Shown in pieces: positions 25,690-37,394 of a stretch of DNA of 64,000 nucleotides. The notes below the pieces were generated by a model. It made no database searches and had not been told where the DNA came from. It saw nothing but the letters and a program-made list of their open reading frames with translations. Positions within the stretch are counted from its first letter, which is position 1. Every line of letters starts with the position of its first letter. Made by a program: the position numbers and the translations under genes. Origin of the DNA: Protea cynaroides (taxonomy: Eukaryota; Streptophyta; Magnoliopsida; Proteales; Proteaceae); the NCBI GenBank assembly GCA_028583415.1, contig CM053270.1, forward strand, positions 52,958,173 to 53,022,172, in the 5' to 3' direction.

Positions 25690-26960
25690 GCACTCTCGGA
25701 CTAGATCATGAGGGTACCCCCTCCTGACAACTTCAAGATGTCGGTCTTGGACTCGTACAATGGGAGTACTGACCCCGAGCAGTATTTGGATGCGTTCGTC
25801 TCTACGACGCTATTCTACCCTCTGAGCGACGGCCTTATCTGCAGAGCGTTTCCTTCAACGCTCCGAGGCGCAACCTGCCTCCGAAGAGTATCACTTCGTT
25901 CGAGCAATTATCGAATAAATTTCTGACGCACTTCCAGGCAAGCTGAGTGCGCAAGAAGACGTCGTACCATCTATCAACGTTCAAACAGTAGAAGGACGAG
26001 TCCCTGCGGGACTTCATCAAGCGATTCAATACCGAGGTGCTCAAAATCAAGGACGTCGAGCCCGCAGTGCACATGTCCAGCCTGCAGGCCGGCGTAACAG
26101 ATCGAGAGCTTTGTTGCTCCCTTACCAAAAAGCCACCGAAAAATCTGGACGACCTGCTCGCTAGGTGTGAGAAGTACGCCGCCGCAGATGAGACGACGAG
26201 GGCCCAAAAAAATAATACAGTTAACAATCTAGAGGCCGACCAAGCGCCTGCTGATAAGAAAAGGCCTGAGACGGGCGACCAATCGCCGAGCTCTGTCGAC
26301 CCAAAAAAACAGAAGTCTGGTAAGGATCAAACCTACCGACATCCGTACAAGAGCTTCGAGTATTATACTCCACTCAACACGTCAATGATGGAGATTCTCG
26401 AAGTGGTCAAGAACGATCGAAACCTCTGATTCCCACCAAAAGCACTCGACGACGGGAGGAATAAAGATCGCTCCCAATACTGTCGCTTCCATTGCGACTA
26501 CGGCCACAAAACGGAGGAGTGCAAGTACCTCAAAGGAGAGATTGATGACCTTATCCGACGAGGATACTACGGTAATTTTGTTCGGAACATTGACCGAGCA
26601 CTAGATCCTACTCGGAGGGACCGGGGATTACCACCTCCACCTCCGAAAAACCTTCAACCCAACGACTGTCGAGCGGACGCTGACCAGAACGTCGCTCGGA
26701 GGGACGACAGAGACCCTGATGGTGGAGCGGCTGCCTCAGACAGTGGGTCGGCGCCATCCAGTTTGGGTCGATTGAAAGCTCATCTAGAGCTGGGAAGGAA
26801 AGGGTGTCGGGAAAAGAAAGGCTTGAAGGCCGACAGCGCACCCAGTCCGACTCCATCCCGTCCTGGTCAGAACCAGAAGCCGTCCTCCGAGAAAGCCAAA
26901 GAAAGAGAAGGAAGTCCCATCCGGCTTCAAAGAGAAGGAAGGCCGAACGGATGTTCGTAG
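25690..26960 (+). pseudogene. Tat-type gag (pseudogene)
   Basis: The gag core reads Y-N-G-S-T-D-P-E-Q-Y-L, C-R-A-F-P-S-T-L-R-G and, after a frameshift near 25870, L-R-D-F-I-K-R-F-N-T-E-V, G-V-T-D-R-E-L-C and K-K-P-P-K-N-L-D-D-L. The knuckle is C-R-F-H-C-D-Y-G-H-K-T-E-E-C (26479-26522), typical of Tat/Athila-side elements. Stops lie at 25924, 25943, 25988 and 26427, with further frame changes near 26940. It would encode the particle protein used in trans by related elements. Confidence 0.85.
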
Positions 26961-27290
26961 GCATTCCGCATCCCAAGGACCGACCTCACACAACATTGGG
27001 CTTGCGCATCCCTAGTGACAATGGAGTCTGTACCATCACTAAAGGACCCTAAGTAGAGGGCAAAGTAGTCCTCACCATCATAGGACCAGCGACCGGAAAC
27101 GCGTCTCCGCGTACAGGAAAGCCTACGGAGGAACACTTGCAAACTACGATCGTGGACATTCCAGACCGGGCTCGTTAACCACCCTCGGCGGGAGGAAATT
27201 CCGAGGACATGGCATGCCTCAGTTCAATAATTAGCAACTTTTTATTCTCAGTTCATTACAAAAATTTTCAATTATTTTTTCCAGCAAGTC
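26961..27290 (+). pseudogene. Gag/pol linker remnant
   Basis: A short conserved stretch (T-T-L-G-L-R-I-P-S-D-N-G-V) resembles the sequence between protease and RT in Tat elements (L-x-F-P-T-x-x-G-V). The protease active site and everything after it are absent, so most of pol was deleted. The rest to 27290 shows nothing recognisable. Confidence 0.4.
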
Positions 27291-27448
27291 ACAGTTGTAT
27301 ACCGGACCCCCTGAGGGCATCCGCTTAGTTTCTTTTAATACAGAACATCACATACAGTTCAGTCAACACATCAAGTCTTTCATAGCCGGTCCTTCCGGCC
27401 CAGCCGATCTCACCCAAGAGCAGGACGAACATCGTCATCGGCGTATCT

Positions 27449-28002
27449 TCCTACCGCGGTCCACAAGCAGACCACGGTAGCATGAAGACCATACTCGTAC
27501 TTTCCTACAATGGTCCACAAGCAGACCATCGTAGCATGAAAGTCACACCCGTATCTTCCTATCGCGGTCCACAAGCAGACCTCGGTCGCATGAAGACCAT
27601 ACTCGTATCTTCCTACCGCGGTTCACAAGTAGACCTCGGTAGCATGAAGACCATACTCGTATCTTCCTACCGCGGTCCACAAGCAGACCACGGTAGCATG
27701 AAGATCACACTTGTATCTTCCTACCACGGTCCACAAGCAGACGTCGGTAACCTGAAGACCATACTCGTACCTTCTTACCATGGTCCACAAGCAGGCCATG
27801 TAGCATGAAGGTCACACCCGTATCTTCCTACCGCGCATGAAGGCCACACGCGTATCTGCCTACCACGGTCCACTGGCAGGCCATGGTAGCATGCAGACCA
27901 TATGCGTATCTGCCTACCACGGTCCACAGACAGGCCATGGTAGCATGCAGACCATACTCGGATCTGCCTACCACAGTCCACACACAGACTCCGGCAGCAA
28001 AT
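27449..28002 (+). repeat. 54-bp tandem array, ~10 units, each hairpin-forming
   Basis: The unit has the pattern tcttcctaccgcggtccac, aagcagaccacggtagcatg, aagaccatactcgta. Each contains an imperfect inverted repeat, CTACCGYGGTC...GACCACGGTAG. The unit length of 54 bp keeps the frame open at 27482-27808, giving an 18-residue repeat (core S-S-Y-R-G-P-Q-A-D). One unit is partial (about 27823). I do not regard this as a proven protein; the palindrome may be the conserved property. Confidence 0.85.
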
Positions 28003-28432
28003 AGCATCTACCTAACTATGCGATCGGGCATCAGTAGCCCGGCTGGGGCAAACCATACTCGTATCTCAAACATTGAGCTGCTCAGATATATCTAAGTGCT
28101 CTCGGCTAGCCAAAGCGCAAACCGAAAACACTTCCGGGGTAAGAGGCAGCCAGACAATGCCTTAGCCATTTTTCTACGGAATGCCCGCAGTCGGATTTGA
28201 CATCGTTCGTTCTCGGACTCTACTGCAAGATAATAGCCCCAACTACTTTAATTAGTTAAGTATTATGGGCCTACCGAGGACTGAGCAGACAACACTTCCA
28301 GATAAACCGCTGAACAGGTAACAAAATGAGACAAAGCAGATGGAAAGAATGGATATTTTATTGATAAAGGCTCTACAAGGGCAGTGGTACAAATATACAA
28401 GTGTAAAACAAAACAAAAAAAAAAAAAATAAA

Positions 28433-28436
<4 letters not shown>

Positions 28437-28509
<73 letters not shown>
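28437..28509. repeat. (TA)n microsatellite
   Basis: About 36 uninterrupted TA units follow an A-run (28413-28435). It creates spurious Tyr-Ile ORFs on both strands. Confidence 0.98.
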
Positions 28510-28510
<1 letters not shown>

Positions 28511-28522
28511 AGTGCCGCCTCT

Positions 28523-31147
28523 TCAAGGCCGGTTCTCCTCGGCGGCTGGGGGTGCTTGATCCTCAGATGGCGGGGCAAGGTCCGAAAGCTCCATAAGCTG
28601 CATCTGCGGTACTTCGTAAGGAGGAAGGTCGTCCTCAAGCATACGATCAGCCTCCATAGCTGCCGTCGGCTCTGCCAGATCCTTCTTTGCAACGAGCGGG
28701 GACTCCAACCCATCAATTTGGGCCACAATCGGGATCGTCGACCAGTTTATCTTGAGGCCCCCCTTATCCGTTAGTTGCTCCCTCAAATATATGACCCCCC
28801 TCTCGAAGTACCCGCAGGCGGCCTCCTCGACGTCCTCATCGTACTGAGCCGAAGATTTGTACTCGTCGACAGCCCGAGCCAAACCCTCCCGGTGAGCCTC
28901 CTCGGCCTTGTTCAACGCCTCCTTGGCCTTCCGAAGCCTCTCCTCCAGTGCCAGCCTCACCTGCACCTCAGCCTGCAGATCCTCCTCGGCCTTTCGCCGC
29001 TTGTCCTCGGTTGACTGAAGTTTATCTTCTGTAGAGTGCACTTTCTTGTGCTCCTCGTCGAGAGCGGCCTCGGCCTTGTCCAGAGACGTCCGGAGGATGG
29101 TCTTCTCTGCAACGAGGCCCTTGACCTCCGAGGACTTGTTAACAAGGTTCTCCTCGGTGGCCTTCAAAGCTTCGCGCAGGGAGGTCTCCAGGACCTCATT
29201 CTCGTCCAGATCGAAGAAGGCCCGAGCAGCCCACTCGCTGACCTCAGTCAGAAGATTGCTCATCTGCACAAAAGGGACCAGTCAGGAAATGACAACATGA
29301 ATGAAGAAAAAAAAAAAAAAAGAGAAATGAAGACTCCCGATATTACCTGACTGCACGCCCGTGAACGCTCGTCTGTAGACGTCCTCGTTCGACAAGCCGG
29401 AGGTGAAGGCTATGTCCTCTGGGAAGCGTCCCTCGGTGACTATGATTTTAGCCACCCTTGTGCTCTTGAAGACCGAGTCCGTCGACTTTAGTCCTAGCGC
29501 AGGAGAAAAGGCTATCTTCAGAGCCTCCTTTTCACCCTTCTGGTGGGCCGCGTGCTCGGCTTCCTCTTTGGAGGCCCCAGTGACCCCCGGTCAGATCAAC
29601 CACCTTCGGGCTTTCGGTAGCCCTCTTTGCCGCAGGCGTCACCGCGCCCTGATCGGCCTTGGCTTCCTTCGCAGCAATCACCTGAAGGGCTGGGCCTCCT
29701 TCGCTGCCCCTTGGCGGGGCTGGGCCTCCTTCGCTGCCCCTTGGCGGGGCTGGACTTCCTTCGTCGCAGTCCATGCTGTTGTCTCCTCACGGCCGAGCCT
29801 GGGGGCCGGCCTTGTCTTATATATGTCAATCGGATGCTCCGCGGCCGACTTTATTTTCTTCTTCGGTGGCTCCTTGGGCATGGGCCCCTTGCCCTTTGCC
29901 TCAGCAGTGGCCCTCGGTTCCTTCCGTGGAGGCGCGCCCGCTTGCCCGCCAGCCGACTGAACCCCCTTCGTGGCCTCGGTCGTCTGCTTGGCCATGATCT
30001 GGGCAACGATCTTATCGTCATTGAAGTTCACTACAAGGAGAAAATAGTTAGTGACAACATCAAGATAGCAGCAGTACATAGTCTGAGTCCTAAAGTTATT
30101 AAACTCACCGAGGAGACCGTGCTCGGCCAACTGCACGGGATCCGCAAGGTCGGAGAGGCGCACAGTCTTCCCGGCCATCATGTTGCACTGAGCCCTTCTC
30201 TCCTCCGTCGTCAGGAAGGGGATTTTGTTGAACCCCGTGGCGTCGACCACCAGCCAAACGTTCGACAGAGGAAGAGCCGAGCCGTCTGCGGGAGGACCTA
30301 CGAAGAAAAACTTGTCCTTCCACCCGTGGATGGAGGAAGGCTTTTGGGTGATAGCCGGGAGCTTCTTTTCGCCCCTCTAGCTGAAAAAGTACCACCCGGT
30401 AATAGCCCGGGCCTTGGTCAGACTGGCCAACTGGAAGACCGAACGAAACAAGTTCAAGGTCGGAGTCTCACCCAGTCGACCGACGAACAGAATGAAGGCA
30501 AATATTTATCGCCACCCATTGGGAGCAAGTTGGGAGGGGGCGATGCGGTAGGCTTGAAGGATTTCTACAACTAATGGGTGAAGGGGAAACCGGAGCCCAG
30601 ACTTCAGGGTGTGTTCATACACGTAAATCTCCGACGTATTCACGGTACATGCCTGCTCATCGGAGGTTGGGAGCCGAACGCGGACATTTGTCATTGGCTC
30701 TACGAGCTGGTATGCCCAGCAAATTGATAACAAAGCCGCTTCGGTTTTGATCTTACTCGGCACCTTCAATGCTTGGACGGTGCCAAAAGCAGTTACTGAC
30801 GGTCAGCTGCCTCTTGGACGAGATGCCCGTTGAGCCGGGGGGCCCGCGGGGCGACCACGCTCTTCGTCCTCAGAGGAACTCTTCTCAAGTTCCTCCTCTG
30901 AAGCCGAATTGGAAGCCTTGGAGGCAGCGGACCATCCTTCCCTCGAGGAGGATGATCCCTCAGAAGAAGAAGAAGTTCGAGAAAGGGTCATTTTCTCACT
31001 CACTCTCACTCTATCGGAAGAGGTAATATTACTGGAGGAAAAGTTACTAAGCATGAAAGAACAAGGAAGGAAATGTAAGGAGACTTACTGGTTGAAAGAA
31101 ATTGAACTCCGACTGCAGAAGCAAAGCTCGAAAACAGGGATGTTCAT
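28523..31147 (-). pseudogene. Antisense ORF of the Tat-like element (putative gypsy-type transposon protein, PF04195-like)
   Basis: Read on the minus strand: an acidic Ser/Glu-rich N-terminus (31054-30803), then V-P-S-K-I-K-T-E and L-R-F-P-L-H-P-L-V-V-E-I-L and R-I-A-P-S-Q-L-A-P-N-G-W-R (30769-30506), G-W-K-D-K-F-F-F-V, and a Lys/Ala-rich linker. It ends in a long coiled coil (29269-28700: T-S-L-R-E-A-L-K, then heptad-rich E/K/A sequence). The main blocks share one frame, with stops at about 30506 and 30380 and a frame change near 29680. A possible intron lies at 29347-29264 (cag|gtaata ... gtgcag). The F-P-L-H-P...P-S-Q-L-A-P-N-x-W signature is that of plant antisense ORF proteins of unknown function. 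Confidence 0.75.
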
Positions 31148-31219
31148 CTAGACTCCGAGTGCTCTGATGGAACTCCGGATGCAACTGAAGCAAATGGTTG
31201 AATGAACGTAATAGTAGAG

Positions 31220-31227
31220 TATTTATA
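31220..31227 (-). promoter_or_regulatory. TATA box for the antisense ORF
   Basis: On the minus strand CCTATAAATACTC reads as a good TATA box ~75 bp upstream of the first antisense ATG (31147) and ~170 bp upstream of the longer ORF start (31054). It suggests the antisense gene has its own promoter next to the 3' LTR. Confidence 0.55.
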
Positions 31228-32412
31228 GGTCCTGTGACCGTGTACCGTCTCTTCGGGTTTCAGACACGTGCTTCAGCGCCATTGGTCGTCGTCTGCCGCG
31301 TCGAACGCGACGTGACAACCTGACGTGATGCGCAATGATGGCGCTTCTTCTCGAGGCACTCCGCCTCCTGGTAGCCGTCGGATCAATATGTCGATCCGTG
31401 TCATTTCAGTCTCAGCCATTCGATGCATTCGACCGATTCGAAGATGAGCGGCAGTTAATGGCGCTCCTTCTCGAGGCACATCGCCTCCTGGTGGCCGTCG
31501 GATCAAGGGTCGATCCGCGTCAAATCAAAAGATCGACGGTCGAACATGTTTGCGGAACCCGAGTTTAACGCCTCGAGCCCCACTCCTCAATCAATCGTAC
31601 AGATGGTTGTGCAAGGAGCACTCGGAGTCATTCAATGCAGCCATCAATCTGGCAATCGGCCTCATACGGCGCAGGTTTTCTCAACGGTTTAAACTTATTG
31701 CACTATCGAATTCGTTGCATCCGACAGCGCAAGGGGCATCTGTTTGGAGGGAAAAATCCCCTCCATTTAAAATCTTACACGTGTCAAGTTGCACCTTCGG
31801 AGCTTGAGCCCTCGGTATCGTGTATTCGGCCTATCATGCATACGGCCTCTCGTGCGTCCGGCCTCTCGGGTAGCGCTCGGAGTTATAGTCCTACTCGGCT
31901 ACGGTTCTCAGTCGGAAGCCAGAGTCCCATTGTGATTATGCTACCTCCGGGGAGTCCTTCTCTCAGTCTGATACGACACCGACTATTCCGGTCGGCCATT
32001 ACTCACACGTTGACACGTGTCAGTCCCAGAGTTGACCGACCTAGCTTTCTTGGGTAAGGTCTCCGACACCTACTCGGAGTCTACCACATGAGTGTCCCAC
32101 AGAGCGATACGTGGTAATCCTATTGGCAGTCTACTCCCCTGAGTCCTGGTACCTCCATGCTTCTTCACAATCTATAAGTAGAGGCCATCCCTCAAGGTAA
32201 ACCCGAAGTTACAAGCTATTATCACTCAAACTCTCTCAACGTCCCACTCTCTAAACTGGAGATAGCTTTCTGCTATCTCTTGACTGTTTACATTGAGAAT
32301 CTAACTTAGGCATCGGAGTGTACCCGGGGCTTAGGCGCCCAACTCCTTTGTCTCATCTCTGTGATTGCAGGTCATTCAGAGCGCGGATCGATGGGCGATT
32401 TCCAACCGTAAC
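31228..32412 (+). repeat. Intergenic DNA and 3' LTR of the Tat-like element
   Basis: Two ~105-bp related blocks at 31335-31400 and 31455-31520 (gcgcttcttctcgaggcac / gcgctccttctcgaggcaca) lie just outside or at the start of the LTR. The LTR end has tctataagtagag (about 32170), then a leader and the typical taggcatcggagtg...attgcaggtcattc end. There is no gene; the long frames here have no recognisable domain. Confidence 0.5.
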
Positions 32413-33332
32413 ACTAACCTATACTGATTGATTAAAGACTAGTGAAGTGATCGTTAGTTTTCTTTTTCAAGTCAATGTAGGATTAATTGGTTGTAGAGAT
32501 CATACAATAGGAGGTATCTATCATACTAAAGGAGGTATCTCCTTTTGTAGAGAGAATCTCTCTGACATTTTATCTTTCACACCAATTTGGGAATAAAATT
32601 TTCAAATTCCATACACTATCTTTCTTTGGAGTCTCCATGGCGTTAGTCAAACATCAACCTACAACTATAGTTTAGAAATATAGAAGCCTATAAATAAGGA
32701 TCAGTGGGGGTGTGGTTATTTATCAATTGAAAATTAGAAATATAAAAGCCTATAAATAAGGATCAGTGGGGGTGTGGTTATTTATCAATTGGAAATTAAC
32801 GGTTTAATCATTCAAGACCGAATCAATTAGTATGAAATCAATTATAGATTGATTGCTGTGAACCCGATTACATTTTTTATAGTTTGCTTGGTATGAGTTT
32901 GATCATAGATCGATAAGTGATTGATCAATTATAGATAGGTCAATATCTGACCTACAAGGACCAATTAGTTAAACGATGCAATTACAACCCCAAAATCGAC
33001 CCGGATCGAACTATTATTGGACATGTTTCGGATTCAAATACGACATATCCTACTAGTCCCGGTCTGGTCCGAAGCGATAAAAAAATGACCGATGAGCCCG
33101 AACCTGATAATGGTTCGGACCAAACCTTTTTAGACTGAATATTAAACCCTAGCTTCACTATTTTAGCCTTCTGGATGGCCTTATCGGGTTTATTACTAGG
33201 TTTTCAGCTCGAAGCGGTCCAAACCATTCCGATAACAACCCGATAAACTAAACTCGATAACAATCCGAAAACCAGAACAACCTATTAGTTAATGTGTACA
33301 GTGCAACAGACCCGATCCGAACCTCTTTCAAA
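32413..33332. other. Unassigned repeat-like sequence
   Basis: No gene is visible. A 62-bp tandem duplication is at 32673-32734 and 32735-32796 (core agcctataaataagg ... gtgggggtgtgg). 33000-33310 is rich in cccgat/ccgaacc/gaccgaa words. I could not link it to the flanking elements. Confidence 0.5.
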
Positions 33333-34262
33333 ATCCCACGGACTTGTCTCTTCGAGTGGAATCCATCTGAAACAAAAAAACCAAGATTTTGGTGAGAAGC
33401 AGCTATAGGATTTTGAGAAAAAAAAGGTTATGAGGGCTTCTCTTGAGTGAAAAAATCCCTCTCCACTTTCTTCTATCTGACATAAATGGTCATTTTAATC
33501 TTTGGGAAGGATGTGTGAGGAGTTGGTGAAATTTTGGTATGGATGATGTTATGCGAGAAGCTTTGGGAGAGTGTCAAAGTTCCATTCTGTTGAAGAAGCC
33601 TACCCGCCACCATTGGAGAGCTTGGGAAGCTCATTTTGTGAGCACCACACATGCTGTGATCACGCTGGGAAGGTAATCACGCACACGAATCCTATTTATT
33701 TGTACCAATGTCATATGGGAAGGGTTTGTAATCTATATTTGATAAATACTTTGTAACCTATCAAGTTGGGGGCTTGACTGGAGTGGGGGTTGTTGCTTAG
33801 GACTTAGTTGCAGCTAAGAATGTGGTTGATGTTGTAGCATCTGGGGTGTAGGTGCAACCATAGCATTAAAGTAGCGTATTGGGTATAATACGAAACCCTT
33901 GTTAGGGTATTGTCCCATGGAGTAGCCATCATAGTGTGTGATAGGTGAACCACGTTACATAGTGTATCATGTGGACGTGCCTATTTTTGTTGTGCATGTG
34001 AAGTGCGTGGGTTGTAGGTCTGGGTGTACACACTCGGTAGGCCAAACCTCTGGTATGGATACCTGTAGGTGTGTGGCATGGTGTGTTAAATGAAATGTGT
34101 AAATGAACATATATGTAAACTAGTCAGCTCAAGGCCGCACAACATAGACAGACAGCTCAAGGCAGCATTATTTAATCTGTCAGGACTGACCTTACATTGT
34201 TGGGATGATTTTTAGTGGTCACTGATTCACCCCCCCCTCTCAGTGTCAACCTGGGAATCACA
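33333..34262 (+). repeat. Sirevirus LTR, right part
   Basis: It matches 7499-8425 of the 5' LTR closely to the last base (ctcagtgtcaacct-ggaatcaca). It is followed by gttta, which is near the 5' flank gtata. It may be the end of the 3' LTR interrupted at 25172, or a separate truncated LTR. Confidence 0.85.
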
Positions 34263-35160
34263 GTTTAGTAAACGATTTGTTAATCTACGGTTCAAGCTCA
34301 CAGTCCTATTGCCAATAGTTCACTTGCATTGGGGGGTGCTGATAAGGATAATGACCCACACACTGGTCAAAAATCCATTTCAAGATGGTGGGGGTGATAA
34401 GAATAATGACCCACACAACGGTCAACAATCCGTTTCAAGATTTAAATAAGTTCAGATTATCGTAGGTATCCGTCTTGATCTGTTGGATCTGCTGATTGTT
34501 AATCATGCTCCTAACACCTCTAGTCTCTCCAAAAAAATGTAGTGGTTACAAATCTATAAATTCTAATTCTATTCCTAAAATTTCTCCAAGGATATGTAGC
34601 GGCTACAAATCTACAAATTCTGGCCCTAAATTCCCTCTAAAGATATGTACAAATCTATAAATTCTGGTCCTAAAATCCCTCCAAAAATATTATTGATACT
34701 TTGACATATACTAAAGTATAGTATAAAATGGTGAATGAGTGACTCTATGCTTAAGACAAGCAATAGAGTTGTTTTCAATTAAAAAACATTTCAAGGATTA
34801 AAGGTAGAAAATGCTAAGTGAAGGGGATCAACTTCCACACATTCCAAGATCAGCAGCAGCCTTACGTTTATAGTTTTGCCACTCAATTTCTCTTACTCCC
34901 TCCATTCAAACTTTGTTTGTCCTCTTTTGTTATATGCTGGTTCCTTCTTCTTCGGAATCCTCTTCTGCTAGGCTGATTTCTGTATCCTACCTAGACCCAA
35001 CAATCGAATCTTTATCCTCTGATTTGTTCTCACCCAGATTGTTTTTGTTGTCGTCCTTCATCTGGGTACCTCATATTCTCAATCATCTTGTTTGGCTTTA
35101 TTATTGGATCCATGTTATAGTTAATTCTGTTTGTGGGATTTGCGTCTGTCAATGAGTTCT
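34263..35160. other. Upstream region of the GTP cyclohydrolase pseudogene
   Basis: There is no coding feature. At 34540-34690 a ~70-bp unit (aaatctacaaattctgg-cctaaa) is repeated about three times. 34900-35160 is T/C-rich and looks like a 5'UTR/promoter-proximal zone. A ~55-bp near-direct repeat (gataaggataatgacccacac / gataagaataatgacccacac) lies at 34341-34440. Confidence 0.5.
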
Positions 35161-37394
35161 ATGGATGGGGGCCGTTTTGTTAGTGAACTGGAAAATTTAT
35201 TGAAGAAGAAATCGAGGACGCGGTGAAGGTTCTATTGTAGGGTCTGGGGGAGGATTCCAATAGGGAAGGTCTTATGAAGACTCCGCTTCGTGTTGCCAAG
35301 GCCCTTCGTGATGGAACCAGAGGTTAACAATCATTTGTCTCTCTTTATTTACTGCTCCTCTCATTCGATAACTAGATTAACCCACGTATTATTTTTTTTT
35401 GCTCGGTAAGTTGGCTTCTATCTCATTGAAGTTCAATCCAATTAAGCTAATGATATTTCTATTCCTTATCTCTCAGTCGAGTTCTGTGGGTATTATGGCA
35501 TTTTTGTAGTCGTTGGGAGGTAAAAATATCTTGATTATTCTTCCCCCCAGAAATGTCTTGATAGACTTTCATTAATGAATGACCTAATTAATAGAATAGT
35601 GTCAAGTTTCTAACTCAAAAGTTTGAACTAGTAAGTGGAGGGACTCTCTATATATAAGAGCCCAAGATTCCAATCTCATTAGCAATGGGGGACTATTCCC
35701 AATACTCCACCTCACATGTAATCCCACCGTAAGGTGGTGTATATGTGGTAGTATATGTGGCAATACATGGCACTTTTTGGGTGACTACTTTCTCTTTTTG
35801 GGTGACTGATCCCTCTTTTTGGGTGACATAAAGTCCCTCTTTTGGGTGACATATAGTCCCTCTTTTGAGTGACTGTCCCTCTTTGGGTGACCATAGTCCC
35901 TCTTTTGTACATCTAGCATCCCTTTTTCGGTGACTTGGCCTTCTTTTTAGGGTTATTATGAGAGGGAACCAAGATCTTTGATACCATGTCAAATTTTCAA
36001 CTCAAAAGTTTGAACTAGTAAGTAGAGGAATTCTCCATATATAAGTCCCCAAGATTCCAATCTCATTAGCAATGTGGGACTATTCCCAATAAATAGGTGG
36101 TGAAATTTGGCATCATATTGATACAAACTAGGTATCTTTTTCAGGTTACAGACAAGAGGTAAAAGATATTGTTCAAGGCACCTTGTTTCTAGAAGTTAGT
36201 TTGGATAGTGGAGTAGGCCAAGCAAGAGGGGCAGGTTGGCTTGTCGTTGTTCGAGACCTTGACATCTTCTCATACTGTGAGTCATGCTTGCTCCCTTTCC
36301 AGGTAAAGTGCCATGTTGGATATATCCCGTCTGGGCAACGGGTGCTAGGCCTAAGCAAGCTTTCTAGGGTAGCTGATGTCTTTGCAAAGAGACATCATGA
36401 TCCACAACATTTGGCTGATGAAGTATGTTAAGCTTTGCACAATGGAATCAAACCAGCTGGGGTTGCAGTTTTTCTCCAGTGTTGGCATATTCGGTTCCCA
36501 GAAGTAGGACAAAGCTTTCTTGATCACAGTCACCACTCTGCTAAAATGGGCTTGCAAGGTTGGGTGAGGACCTTCGTTTATTCTTGTTCTGGAGTTTTTG
36601 AAAATGAAAACAGAGATGTTTGGGGTGATTTTCTGACTCTTCTTAAGTTCAAAGGTGTAGAAGTGGAGAAAAATGATACTCAAACCACCGCCAAGCTGTG
36701 TTGGTGCCCTTTTAGTTCTTTGGATGTACCAGTCGTTAACAAGCACCAAAGTACAAGGGATTGCTATAGGGTTTCCTCCATGACAGGACCTTCTCAGTCT
36801 GCCATGATCTCTGCTGTTGCTGTAATTCTTCACTCTTTGGGTGAAGACCCATTAAGAAAAGAGCTGCTTGGCACGCCTCATCGTTTTTTGCAGTGGCTTA
36901 TGAACTTTAAGAAATGTAATTTAGAGATTAAACTTAATAATTTCAATCTAGCTAAACCTAATATGCCTGAAGAGAATGGAAATGCTGGTTGTAATCAAGA
37001 TGAAATGAAGTCTGAGTTGACCATCCCATTCTGGTCACAGTGTGAACATCATCTCCTGCCTTTCCATGGTGTGGTGCACATTGGGTATTTCCATGCCATT
37101 GGAGACAAACTAATTCACAGATCAATTTTGGAATCAATAGTACATTTCTATGGTTGCAAACTCCAAGTACAAGAAAGACTTACCAGGCAGATTGTTGAAA
37201 TAGTTTCTTCAATGTTTGGGGTAGAAGTGATGGTGGTTGTGGAGGCCAATCACATCTGCATGATATCCAGAGGGATTGAAAAGATAGGAAGTAGTACATC
37301 CACAATTGTTGTACTCGGTAGATTTTCATCTGATCCTACTGCAAAGGCAATGTTTCTATAATCTGTTGCAAAGATTACTGCTTTTGGAGAATGA
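35161..37394 (+). pseudogene. GTP cyclohydrolase I (plant two-domain type), pseudogene
   Basis: The enzyme makes dihydroneopterin triphosphate from GTP, the first step of folate synthesis; the plant form has two fused GCHI-like domains. Exon 1 is 35161-35322 (S-E-L-E-N ... K-T-P-L-R-V-A-K-A). Exon 2 starts at 36145 after tttttcag. Domain 1 has C-E-S-C-L-L-P-F in place of C-E-H-H, typical of the degenerate plant domain. Domain 2 (about 36790-37350) has S-Q-C-E-H-H-L-L-P-F and N-H-I-C-M, the zinc/catalytic residues. Lesions are a frameshift near 35193, TAG at 35236-35238, TAA at 36428-36430, and TAA at 37359-37361 near the end. The stretch 36435-37361 is open. The intron shows it is not a retrocopy. 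Confidence 0.92.
35600..36091 (-). mobile_element. TRIM (terminal-repeat retrotransposon in miniature) in GCHI intron 1
   Basis: Two 105-bp direct repeats (35600-35704 and 35987-36091) flank a 282-bp interior. Perfect 5-bp duplications AATAG lie at 35595-35599 and 36092-36096. On the minus strand the right repeat ends ...TTGACA and is followed at once by the PBS TGGTATCAAAGA (35986-35975). It has no coding capacity. The interior contains ~6 units of a ~23-bp repeat (gggtgacatagtccctcttt). It sits entirely within the intron. Confidence 0.9.

Larger units (their letters stand above)
25673..32412 (+). mobile_element. Tat-like gag-only LTR element with antisense ORF
   Basis: The left end is in the gap. 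A plus-strand gag with a Tat-type knuckle is followed, without RT, RNase H or integrase, by a tandem array, a minus-strand antisense ORF region (28523-31147) and a sequence shaped like a Tat LTR that ends near 32412 (gtaacact). The LTR part has a TATA-like tctataagtag at about 32171. Antisense ORFs between pol and the 3' LTR are known in Tat/Retand elements, and gag-only non-autonomous LTR elements are known in plants. Its combination of parts supports a non-autonomous Tat derivative. The exact LTR start is not identified. Confidence 0.6.

Noticed and set aside
24860..25711. Long frames crossing the gap
   Set aside because: N codons were translated as X; the frames are artefacts.
28252..28774. 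Tyr-Ile-rich frames on both strands
   Set aside because: Caused by the (TA)n microsatellite.
29403..30574. Plus-strand frames of 185 and 315 codons
   Set aside because: They lie opposite the antisense ORF with recognisable motifs and have no domain of their own.
36183..37361. Functional GTP cyclohydrolase I
   Set aside because: A frameshift and stops in exon 1, at 36428 and at 37359 make it a pseudogene unless the sequence has errors.
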